From Flavicella sp965243265 (GTDB lineage: Bacteria > Bacteroidota > Bacteroidia > Flavobacteriales > Flavobacteriaceae): a stretch of 64,000 nucleotides of DNA. A program made the position numbers and the translations under genes. The notes under the pieces were generated by a model. It saw nothing but the letters and a program-made list of their open reading frames with translations, was not told where the DNA came from and did no database searches. The stretch covers positions 1 through 64,000 of the forward strand of contig CBDEUL010000006.1 of NCBI GenBank assembly GCA_965243265.1, read 5' to 3'. Positions 17,988 to 24,536 of this stretch are shown here, piece after piece (position 1 is the first letter of the stretch; each line of letters begins with the position of its first letter).

Positions 17988-18396
17988 GCAAGCTATAAAG
18001 TCCAAAAACATTGTATTCGTTCCCACATACAAACCTTTTTTCACTACGCGCTACTCCTTTTCCTACAACTTGTAAATTGGTATCTATACAACCAATAACA
18101 ACATTAGGGATCTTGTGTCTTACAATCAAATCTGCACAAGGCGGTGTTTTTCCAAAATGCGAACAGGGCTCTAGTGTAACATATATCGTAGCTTTTGGTA
18201 ATACCGATTTATCTTTTACCCTAGCAATAGCATTCACCTCAGCATGATTTCCTCCATAAGAGCTCGTAAACCCCTCACCTACAATCAATCCATCAACAAC
18301 TACAACTGCACCTACTGAAGGGTTTGGACGTGCAGTTCCAATTCCTTTTTTAGCAAGCTCCAAACAACGCTTAATATATAATTCATCTGTATTCAC
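17923..18396 (-). pseudogene. Truncated ribD copy (deaminase part only)
   Basis: Read from GTG 18396, residues 1-115 match RibD closely, including the zinc-binding GGNHAEVNA and LEPCSHFGKTPPC. After residue 115 the frame enters unrelated DNA (ARSEKRFVCGNEYNV...) and stops at 17923. The deaminase domain lacks its last 30 or so residues and the reductase domain is absent, so it is presumably non-functional, although it keeps a perfect -7 box at 18401-18408 and could be transcribed. Intact ribD is 976 bp away. It marks one edge of an insertion or recombination event. Confidence 0.88.
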
Positions 18397-18400
18397 CCAA

Positions 18401-18408
18401 CAAAAATA
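18401..18408 (-). promoter_or_regulatory. -7 promoter box of the truncated ribD copy
   Basis: The minus strand reads TATTTTTG, 4 bases from the GTG at 18396, identical in sequence and spacing to the box of intact ribD. The broken copy may therefore still be transcribed. Confidence 0.45.
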
Positions 18409-18589
18409 TACTTATTGACTGACAAGGACAAGGTTATCTGGCTTGAATAACTCTGTGTATTAAAACTCCTTTAATTTGTTTCTTTTTGTCTTGTAAAATT
18501 TAATATTTTCGTAAAAAATTGCTACTCATTAATGTTTTATTTTTTAATGAGTGTATTCAAATATATTTTAGCTAAAACAAACATATAAT

Positions 18590-18619
18590 TTGAATAAACG
18601 TACTGGTACGTTTATTCAA
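18590..18619. repeat. 30-bp palindrome next to the cassette junction, copy B
   Basis: Arms of 14 bases surround TG; the inner 26 bases are identical to copy A at 17172-17197. The arms extend two bases further than in copy A because of compensating outer bases, which suggests that pairing is maintained. It ends 2 bp before the module core GTTAGTGGC. Confidence 0.8.
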
Positions 18620-18670
18620 TCGTTAGTGGCAATTATGCGTACAGATTAGAAATTTGATTGAAATTTAGAA

Positions 18671-19819
18671 ATGACTAAAATGAATTTAATACTATTAATG
18701 TTTTTAATAACGATAACTTCTTGTCAAAAAGGCAAGAAAGATGTTATAGAACAAATAAACGATGTAGAAATTATGTATACTATGCCAGAAGAAAGTGAAA
18801 CACACGAAGGAACTTGGCTTCAATGGCCACATCACTATCAATATGGACTTGCATACAGAAATAGTTTAGATACTACTTGGGTTTCAATGACAAAAGAATT
18901 AGTATCAAGTGAAAACGTTCACATTATAGCTTATAATCAAACCGAAAAAGACAGAATAATTTCGCTATTAACTGCTGAAAGTATCCCATTAACAAAAGTG
19001 GATTTCAAACTTTATGAAACTGATGACACTTGGATTAGGGATAATGGACCTATTTATGTGAGAGATAAAGACAATAATTTAGTAATTGAAGATTGGGGAT
19101 TTAATGGTTGGGGCAATAAAACGGATGATTTAAGTGGTTTATTAATTCAATCAGATAAATGCAATGAAATTCCTTCAAAAATCGCATCAGACCAAGAAAG
19201 AACAATAATAGACCTTAATTCCGAGATGATAAATGAAGGTGGTAGCGTAGAAATTGATGGAAATGGAACATTGATGGCTTGCAAAAGTTCGATACTGAAC
19301 AATAACAGAAATCCTGAAATGAGCCAAGCACAAGCCGAGATAGTGTTTAAGAAATATTTAGGAGTAACAAATTTCGTTTGGCTTGACGGACAAGCCGGAC
19401 TTGAAATCACTGACCAACATATTGACGGTTTTGCAAGATTTGGAAATTCAAATACAATTGTTACAATGGAACAGAATGATTTATTAAATTATGACGTTCA
19501 ACAATCTGACATTGACAAACTCTACTCTGCAAAAAATAAAAATGGGACACCATATACTTTTCTAAAAGTACCATTAACTCAAAATAATGTAATAACTACA
19601 AACGGAACGAATTTGGGATACAAAGGTTCATATGTAAACTACTACATAGCTAATACGAAAATATTAGTTCCAAATTATAATGACCCAAATGATGAGACTG
19701 CCAATGCTATAATTCAAGCTTTATATCCAAATAGAACCGTAGTTGGTATTGATGTTAGAAACTTATACCAAAATGGTGGAATGATACATTGTGTAACACA
19801 ACAACAACCAGTTGATTAA
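18671..19819 (+). CDS. Agmatine deiminase family protein, predicted lipoprotein
   Basis: A 382-residue member of the agmatine/peptidyl-arginine deiminase family, which hydrolyses guanidino groups to ureido groups with release of ammonia. Motifs seen: HEGTWLQWPHHY, DDTWIRDNGPIYV (guanidine-binding Asp), NEGGSVEIDGNGT, the catalytic His in DQHIDGFARF, and the catalytic Cys in GGMIHCVTQQQP near the end. Unlike cytoplasmic AguA, it starts with a lipoprotein signal (hydrophobic stretch then ITSCQKG), so it should sit in the periplasm or on the surface. It is the single gene of a module bounded by GTTAGTGGC and GCCACTAAC. Substrate (agmatine or arginine peptides) is uncertain. Confidence 0.85.
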   Translation: MTKMNLILLMFLITITSCQKGKKDVIEQINDVEIMYTMPEESETHEGTWLQWPHHYQYGLAYRNSLDTTWVSMTKELVSSENVHIIAYNQTEKDRIISLLTAESIPLTKVDFKLYETDDTWIRDNGPIYVRDKDNNLVIEDWGFNGWGNKTDDLSGLLIQSDKCNEIPSKIASDQERTIIDLNSEMINEGGSVEIDGNGTLMACKSSILNNNRNPEMSQAQAEIVFKKYLGVTNFVWLDGQAGLEITDQHIDGFARFGNSNTIVTMEQNDLLNYDVQQSDIDKLYSAKNKNGTPYTFLKVPLTQNNVITTNGTNLGYKGSYVNYYIANTKILVPNYNDPNDETANAIIQALYPNRTVVGIDVRNLYQNGGMIHCVTQQQPVD

Positions 19820-19827
19820 AAATAAAA

Positions 19828-19960
19828 GCCACTAACAATGTATATAAAAAATAGGCGAGATAGTAGTAATATCAAGGGTTATAGCTCGTTTCAACCTTTG
19901 TCGTACCTTGAAAGCGAAGTGCTTCGAAATCGCCTACTTTTCATATACTCACCGTTGGGT
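19828..19960 (+). repeat. attC-like element between modules 2 and 3
   Basis: This is the clearest of the inter-module elements. It opens with GCCACTAAC (19828-19836), the exact reverse complement of GTTAGTGGC at 18622. TATATAAAAAATAGGCGA (19841-19858) pairs with TCGCCTACTTTTCATATA (19930-19947) through 18 positions using two G:T-type mismatches. Inner hairpins are TCAAGG/CCTTGA and CGAAG/CTTCG. It closes at GTTGGGT (19954-19960), which fits the integron core GTTRRRY. Length and layout fit an attC-like fold. Confidence 0.6.
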
Positions 19961-19978
19961 AACATAAAACAAATTACA

Positions 19979-21211
19979 ATGAAAAAAATCAAATTATTCT
20001 GTCTTTTATTATTAATTATTTCATGTAGCGAAACAGAAACAATAAATAGTGATACCTCATTAAACAATCAAAGTCTTACTTCAAATAATAGATTCTCTAA
20101 AGTAAATAGTACCAATGCTAATTTGACAAATAATACTAATATTGGAGCATGGTATGTTACAGGTCCCGAACAGATTAATACTTTAGAAGAAATTGGTGTT
20201 AACCTCTTTTTTTTAAACCGTCATGATTATCATGAAATGACTATAGAAGAACGAGACTATTTCATTGAATCATGCAGTAAAGCACTAGACAATAATAGCA
20301 AACTTGTTTTACCAATAGATAACTTTCTGACTAGAAAATGGTTTAACAATGAAAGTCCAAAAGGTAATATGGGTGACTTTATTGAAAAATGGAGCGATTC
20401 TACAGAAGTAGCTGGCTTCTTATTAAGAGATGATATAATCACAGCTGATCCTCCTATAGAAGAAGATATCATAGGTTACAGTAAGGACAATGCTATTTGG
20501 ATATATCGTTGGTATTATAAAATGATTAAAAACCATGCTAAAATTGAAGACCCCAACAATCCTGACAATGGATTTAACATGGATATATCTAGAGGTAAAC
20601 CCATCATGGTTTCATTAGATTTTGGCTACCCTTTTGAGGGTACTGGATATGCAAATTACCATAACAATTCAAGTTTAAAAACGAATTATGCCCATGGTGT
20701 TATACCTCCTAATTTCTTTACACCAGGTGATTCATGGGATGTTGTAATGCCTTATTATTATCCACATAGAACAAATATTGAACTACATACTGAGAAATTA
20801 ATAATGAATAAAGTCTACAAAGATATGTACGAATTATTTAAAAACAATTTAGAATCAGTTATTCCTTTAATACAAACAGTTAAAGAAGATTATGAAACTT
20901 CTAAAGAAAAATGGGTTCAGACTACTTATAAAGGTCAAGAAATAACAATTAAATATGCACTTGAAGAACAATATGATCTATCAATTCAATACAACCTCTT
21001 ATTTAATCATGGTTTATTAAGGTCTCGAAGCTTTATTTATTATTCTGTAAATGGTCACAGGGAAGTCACTGATAATTTACTACATGTTAATGGTAATAAC
21101 GAGATAATTGATACAACACCATGTGATAATACAAATACTTCATCCCCTTGTAACAGATATTATCAAGAAGCAACAATACTAAACACCGAGCATAAAAGAA
21201 TTTTTAATTAA
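19979..21211 (+). CDS. Lipoprotein of unknown function
   Basis: A 410-residue protein from ATG 19979, beginning KKIKLFCLLLLIISCSET: a signal peptide with a lipobox Cys, so anchored in the envelope. An upstream in-frame start at 19838 would lie in the palindromic element and is rejected. After a Ser/Asn-rich linker (to about residue 55) the body begins GAWYVTGPEQINTLEEIGVNLFFLNRHDY and continues with segments such as VAGFLLRDDII, KPIMVSLDFGYPF and VVMPYYYPHR, a strand-helix rhythm that resembles a TIM-barrel glycoside hydrolase, but no family or catalytic pair is recognised. It is the only gene of a module bounded by GTTGGGTAAC and GTTACCCAAC. Confidence 0.7.
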   Translation: MKKIKLFCLLLLIISCSETETINSDTSLNNQSLTSNNRFSKVNSTNANLTNNTNIGAWYVTGPEQINTLEEIGVNLFFLNRHDYHEMTIEERDYFIESCSKALDNNSKLVLPIDNFLTRKWFNNESPKGNMGDFIEKWSDSTEVAGFLLRDDIITADPPIEEDIIGYSKDNAIWIYRWYYKMIKNHAKIEDPNNPDNGFNMDISRGKPIMVSLDFGYPFEGTGYANYHNNSSLKTNYAHGVIPPNFFTPGDSWDVVMPYYYPHRTNIELHTEKLIMNKVYKDMYELFKNNLESVIPLIQTVKEDYETSKEKWVQTTYKGQEITIKYALEEQYDLSIQYNLLFNHGLLRSRSFIYYSVNGHREVTDNLLHVNGNNEIIDTTPCDNTNTSSPCNRYYQEATILNTEHKRIFN

Positions 21212-21220
21212 ACGAAAAAC

Positions 21221-21458
21221 GTTACCCAACAAAGAACTGAGTTAAAAAACAACACTTTAATATTCTTGGCTCAAAATGTATAATTTATATTTTGAACTTT
21301 CTTTTTTATTGTCGTATATAACAAAATAGGACGTTCTGTAGGTTATGAAAGTTCAGTACTATTTACAAACACCGCCAAATATAAAATTTGGCTTAGTACC
21401 AAACCGAAACGTATCGCTTATCACCTGCCCTACGTTTCTTATACTAAACATTAGCTAC
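21221..21458 (+). repeat. attC-like element between modules 3 and 4
   Basis: It opens with GTTACCCAAC (21221-21230), the exact complement of GTTGGGTAAC at 19954, and contains the core ACCCAAC (RYYYAAC type). TATAACAAAATAGG (21317-21330) pairs imperfectly with CCTACGTTTCTTATA (21429-21443). TGAACTTTC and GAAAGTTCA form a second inverted pair near 21291 and 21346. The end, CCTACGTTTCTTATACTAAA before ATTAGCTAC, resembles the end of the 19828-19960 element. It fills most of the 304-bp gap between genes. Confidence 0.5.
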
Positions 21459-21468
21459 AACCAAAAAT

Positions 21469-21499
21469 TTGCAGCCAATACCAGGAATTGGTATATTTG
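21469..21499 (+). promoter_or_regulatory. Complete -33/-7 promoter for the second antitoxin
   Basis: TTG at 21469-21471 and TATATTTG at 21492-21499 are 20 bases apart, matching the Bacteroidota TTG - 17 to 23 - TAnnTTTG pattern. The leader to ATG 21516 is about 12 bases. This supports 21516, not 21345, as the start. Confidence 0.6.
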
Positions 21500-21515
21500 T
21501 AATAAATATCGAATT

Positions 21516-21770
21516 ATGGCAAAAAATACATCAATTTTATTAGGCGATTATTTTAACGAGTTTATAAGTGAGCAAATATCAACAGGAAGGTTTTCATCTG
21601 CAAGTGAAGTAGTTAGATCCGCATTGAGATTATTTGAACAAGAAGAGAATAAGAAGAAAGAATTAATAAAAGAACTGAAAAAAGGAGAAAACTCTGGATT
21701 CATTGAAAATTTTAATAAAAAAGAATTTTTAAGTTCAATGCATAATAAATATTCCAGTGACGAATTATAA
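21516..21770 (+). CDS. ParD-family antitoxin
   Basis: An 84-residue protein from ATG 21516. Residues 1-45 are a ribbon-helix-helix ParD domain: MAKNTSILLGDYFNEFISEQ, then TGRFSSASEVVRSALRLFEQEE, which matches the ParD pattern of a beta strand followed by two helices. The acidic/basic C-terminal tail (from about residue 50) would bind the toxin. The longer reading from 21345 crosses a palindromic element and the promoter and is not credible. It overlaps the toxin start by 14 bp, implying translational coupling. It probably represses its own promoter, as ParD proteins do. Confidence 0.85.
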   Translation: MAKNTSILLGDYFNEFISEQISTGRFSSASEVVRSALRLFEQEENKKKELIKELKKGENSGFIENFNKKEFLSSMHNKYSSDEL

Positions 21771-22056
21771 AATAAGTGTTGAAGCTGGAAAAGACCTTGA
21801 AAAGATATGGACTTATATATTTGAAACTTGGTCAATTGAACAAGCTGACAGATATATAAACCAGATAATTGAGGAAATTGAATATATCACAAATAAACCA
21901 GAAAATGGAAGGAACTTTAGCTATGTTAGAAAAGGATATTTAAGAACAAAAGTGAAACATCATTTTGTATTCTATAGGATAGATAAAAAGAATAAAGTAG
22001 TTGAAATTATTCGTATTCTTCACCAAAGAATGGATATTGAAAACCGATTAAAATAG
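21757..22056 (+). CDS. ParE/RelE-family toxin
   Basis: A 99-residue basic protein starting at GTG 21757 inside the antitoxin gene. It shows the ParE layout: VEAGKDLEKIWTYIFETWS, ADRYINQIIEEIEYITNKPENGR, YVRKGYLRTKVKHHFVFYRID and the C-terminal VVEIIRILHQRMD. ParE toxins poison DNA gyrase, while close RelE relatives cleave mRNA on the ribosome; the family alone does not decide here, although the ParD-type partner favours ParE. The gene is intact, in contrast to the broken toxin at 17485, so this module may be actively addictive. Confidence 0.85.
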   Translation: MTNYKISVEAGKDLEKIWTYIFETWSIEQADRYINQIIEEIEYITNKPENGRNFSYVRKGYLRTKVKHHFVFYRIDKKNKVVEIIRILHQRMDIENRLK

Positions 22057-22059
22057 GCA

Positions 22060-22189
22060 GTAGCTAACAATAGCTTGCCCCGTCCTAAACAAAGGCTACA
22101 ATTACGTATAAAAATAACAAGACATTGTTTTCCCTTACATCTAAATATTATAGCTGAATTCGGATTCATAAATTCCCTTCATACATTTT
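22060..22189 (+). repeat. Partial attC-like element after module 4
   Basis: GTAGCTAAC (22060-22068) mirrors ATTAGCTAC at 21450-21458 apart from the outermost base. It is followed by AATAGCTTGCCCC and about 100 bp without a gene. No convincing right-hand partner precedes the duplicated prmC promoter at 22190, so the element seems to have been cut. Confidence 0.35.
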
Positions 22190-22269
22190 AAAACAACTTT
22201 TACATATTTTGATTTCTGTTACTGTATTTTTGTTCTTATGAAAATTACATCTTTAAAATCTCATTTTGA
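22190..22269. repeat. Direct repeat of the prmC promoter and 5' end, copy 1
   Basis: These 80 bases are identical to 24457-24536. They contain the -7 box TATTTTTG (22225-22232) and the first 10 codons of prmC. Homology continues, with substitutions, to about 22303. Confidence 0.92.
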
Positions 22270-22303
22270 TCAAGAATTAAAACATCTATATAGCCATAAA
22301 TAG
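22238..22303 (+). pseudogene. prmC 5' remnant (21 codons)
   Basis: From ATG 22238 the frame reads MKITSLKSHFDQELKHLYSHK and stops at TAG. It corresponds to the first part of PrmC (MKITSLKSHFEKELKSLYPK), so it is the 5' stub left when DNA was inserted before or in prmC. With its promoter copied as well, the stub may still be transcribed and could feed the following lipoprotein gene. It is not listed as a real small protein because its similarity to prmC explains it fully. Confidence 0.88.
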
Positions 22304-22372
22304 TGATTTTAAAAAACAACCAAAATCAAGTATCTTTTAATCAAAAAAAAAACTTTTTCTTTGCTATAAAAA

Positions 22373-24415
22373 ATGATGAAAAAAGAGACACCTTACATTA
22401 ATTTAATTACGGCTTTAATATTTATTACACTGATGTCTTGTAATCAAGATACCTTTCTAATCGACTCACAAACTAATAATTCAATCTTATTAGAAAATTC
22501 AACATTTGATACCATAAACTACAAAGGTTTACTTGTAAAACACAGGTTTAAAAAGAATTTTAAACCCAACAAAAAGTCTACACATGAAAAAACGACAACA
22601 TACACTTTAGAAAATGCACATACTATACCCGAAGACATCTTCTCTGAAACACTTGATCTCATATCAGAAAATTATCCTTACAAAGATAGTATAGAAATAA
22701 ATATAGAAATGATTAAAAATGATTTTATAGATATTACTACTGAAGAAGACTTTATCGAAAACATTGACATTATTGAAAGCTATTACTCAGAAAATCTAAA
22801 CTATGAATTCTTTACTCATATTGAAAACAACATCTCCACCATACCCACAAATACAGAAAACAAAAGCACTTCTGATATAAAAAAAGGGGTATGTGTAGCA
22901 CAAAAAGCAGCTACTAAAGGAGGGTTATATGGCTTAAATGCTCTCCATAAAGCAAGTAAAGAAGCTGAGGAACAGTCTAAAAATTCTATTTTCGGATACC
23001 AAGATGAACAAAACACTCAACAAGATGCATATAGACACATTTTATGGAATATATATCTAGCCAAGCACATGAGACACATAGCTCCTAGACGACATAAAAG
23101 AATCGATTTTGCTGAACATGTTGCAGATGCTAATGAAACCTGTAACTCCAAAAGAGCTGACTACCCTAATTCAGAACAAATGGATTACCACAACAATCTT
23201 ATTGGAAGAAAAATCTATGAGAACAACTCGTCAGAAAAAGTAAAATGGATTAAAATTTTTAGCACTGTTAAATCAATAAGTTACGAAAAAGCTAAACTAA
23301 TTGCTAAAGAATCAGTTATGGATAGCCAATATATAGACGGATCTCTATCTGCCTCAGAAGTGGCTAGTAGAATAAAAGCAACTTCTGATAAAAATAGACC
23401 CACACACTTTAGTCTTGCTAAAAAAGTTAGCGACCTGTTTAATCATAAAAGATGGTCAACAAATCAAGGGGGATTTTGGGATACTCAACAATGGTTAGCT
23501 GGTGACTTTAACGGAGATGGTAAAGCAGACCTAGCAAAAGCCATGAATGATGGAAATGGAGGCACAAATATAGATGTACATATATCAAATGGAAACAATG
23601 CTTTTAGCATACAAAGATGGTCAACAAATCAAGGAGGATTTTGGGACACCCAACAGTGGTTAGCTGGTGATTTTAATGGAGATGGTAAAACAGACCTAGC
23701 AAAAACCATGAATGATGGAAATGGAGGTACAAATATAGATGTACATATATCAAATGGAAACAATGCTTTTAATCTACAGAGATGGGCTACTAATCAAGGG
23801 GGATTTTGGGACACTCAACAATGGTTAGCTGGTGACTTTAACGGAGATGGTAAAGCAGACCTAGCAAAAGCTATGAATAATGGAAATGGAGGCACAAATA
23901 TAGATGTACATATATCAAACGGAGACAATGCTTTTAATCTACAGAGATGGGCTACTAATCAAGGGGGATTTTGGGACACTCAACAATGGCTAGCTGGTGA
24001 CTTTGATGGAGATGGTAAAGCAGACTTAGCAAAAGCTATGAATGATGGAAATGGAGGCACAAATATAGATGTACATATATCAAATGGAAACAATACTTTT
24101 AGTCTACAGAGATGGGCTACTAATCAAGGAGGCTTTTGGGACACTCAACAATGGTTAGCTGGTGACTTTGACGGAGACGGCAAAGCAGACTTAGCAAAAG
24201 CTATGAATAACGGTATAAATCTTACAAACATTGACATACACCTTTCCAAAAGCAACAACACCTTCCACATAGGAAGATGGGCTACAGGACAAGGAGGATT
24301 TTGGGATACTCAACAATGGTCAACAGGTGACTTTAACGGCAATGGTAAAACCGACTTAGCAAAAGCTATGAATAACGGAAGTGGTAGTACTAACATAGAT
24401 GTACATCTATATTAA
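22373..24415 (+). CDS. Lipoprotein with DUF6973-like domain and six FG-GAP/VCBS repeats
   Basis: A 680-residue predicted lipoprotein: the signal (NLITALIFITLMSCNQD) has a lipobox Cys near residue 23. Residues 50-155 are an acidic region. Residues 165-345 hold a His-rich domain with DAYRHILWNIYLAKHM, DFAEHVADANE and MDYHNNLIGRKIY, resembling DUF6973, probably metal-binding. From residue 360 come five complete 55-residue repeats and a shorter sixth, each with RW(S/A)TNQGGFWDTQQW and a Ca-loop GDFNGDGKADLAKAMN. FG-GAP/VCBS repeats mediate calcium-stabilised surface binding. Function is unknown; an adhesin or surface effector is plausible. It is the only gene between the prmC stub and intact prmC. 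A TTTCTTTG near-box lies at 22357-22364. Confidence 0.75.
   Translation: MMKKETPYINLITALIFITLMSCNQDTFLIDSQTNNSILLENSTFDTINYKGLLVKHRFKKNFKPNKKSTHEKTTTYTLENAHTIPEDIFSETLDLISENYPYKDSIEINIEMIKNDFIDITTEEDFIENIDIIESYYSENLNYEFFTHIENNISTIPTNTENKSTSDIKKGVCVAQKAATKGGLYGLNALHKASKEAEEQSKNSIFGYQDEQNTQQDAYRHILWNIYLAKHMRHIAPRRHKRIDFAEHVADANETCNSKRADYPNSEQMDYHNNLIGRKIYENNSSEKVKWIKIFSTVKSISYEKAKLIAKESVMDSQYIDGSLSASEVASRIKATSDKNRPTHFSLAKKVSDLFNHKRWSTNQGGFWDTQQWLAGDFNGDGKADLAKAMNDGNGGTNIDVHISNGNNAFSIQRWSTNQGGFWDTQQWLAGDFNGDGKTDLAKTMNDGNGGTNIDVHISNGNNAFNLQRWATNQGGFWDTQQWLAGDFNGDGKADLAKAMNNGNGGTNIDVHISNGDNAFNLQRWATNQGGFWDTQQWLAGDFDGDGKADLAKAMNDGNGGTNIDVHISNGNNTFSLQRWATNQGGFWDTQQWLAGDFDGDGKADLAKAMNNGINLTNIDIHLSKSNNTFHIGRWATGQGGFWDTQQWSTGDFNGNGKTDLAKAMNNGSGSTNIDVHLY
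23450..24412 (+). repeat. Six tandem 165-bp coding repeats
   Basis: Units begin at 23450, 23615, 23780, 23945, 24110 and 24275; the sixth is shorter. The first four are nearly identical at the DNA level, while units five and six have drifted (INLTNIDIHLSKS and SGSTNIDVHLY ends). High identity in the inner units implies recent duplication or gene conversion, and copy number may vary between strains or in assemblies. Confidence 0.95.
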
Positions 24416-24456
24416 CTTACTTACACTCCCTAAATAATTAAAATCAATTTGAAAAA

Positions 24457-24536
24457 AAAACAACTTTTACATATTTTGATTTCTGTTACTGTATTTTTGT
24501 TCTTATGAAAATTACATCTTTAAAATCTCATTTTGA
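24457..24536. repeat. prmC promoter and 5' end, original copy
   Basis: Identical over 80 bp to 22190-22269. It includes TATTTTTG at 24492-24499 and the start of prmC. Just before it the two copies differ completely, which fixes the left breakpoint. Confidence 0.92.
24492..24499 (+). promoter_or_regulatory. -7 promoter box for prmC, near-leaderless
   Basis: TATTTTTG is followed by five bases and then the ATG at 24505, so transcription should begin within a few bases of the start codon. Confidence 0.5.

Larger units (their letters stand above)
18052..18621. repeat. Direct repeat copy B of the ribD 5' block
   Basis: Same orientation as 16603-17201. It runs from ribD codon 115 through the promoter and the 30-bp palindrome to TTTATTCAATC at 18621. 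The next base begins GTTAGTGGC, the terminal core of the agmatine-deiminase module, so the duplicated block ends exactly where a different cassette begins. Confidence 0.9.
17202..24456. other. Accessory island between ribD and prmC
   Basis: Everything here differs in character from its flanks: single-gene or two-gene modules with their own promoters, two toxin-antitoxin pairs, envelope lipoproteins, long palindromes and truncated copies of both flanking core genes, while the neighbourhood on each side is dense housekeeping sequence. Module order: antitoxin and broken toxin; truncated ribD; agmatine deiminase; unknown lipoprotein; ParD-ParE; prmC stub; repeat lipoprotein. No recombinase is encoded, so any mobility depends on enzymes from elsewhere. 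Confidence 0.75.

Noticed and set aside
19838..19978. N-terminal extension of the lipoprotein at 19979
   Set aside because: It translates a palindromic inter-module element; the real signal peptide begins at 19979.
21345..21515. N-terminal extension of the ParD antitoxin
   Set aside because: It crosses a palindromic element and a well-formed promoter; ParD similarity starts at 21516.
23450..24412. CRISPR-like or intergenic tandem repeat
   Set aside because: The units are 165 bp, contiguous without spacers, in frame and encode FG-GAP/VCBS repeats of one protein.
16948..24504. Insertion sequence, phage or ICE as the source of the island
   Set aside because: No transposase, integrase, relaxase, phage gene or tRNA target site is present; the structure fits cassettes plus partial gene duplication better.
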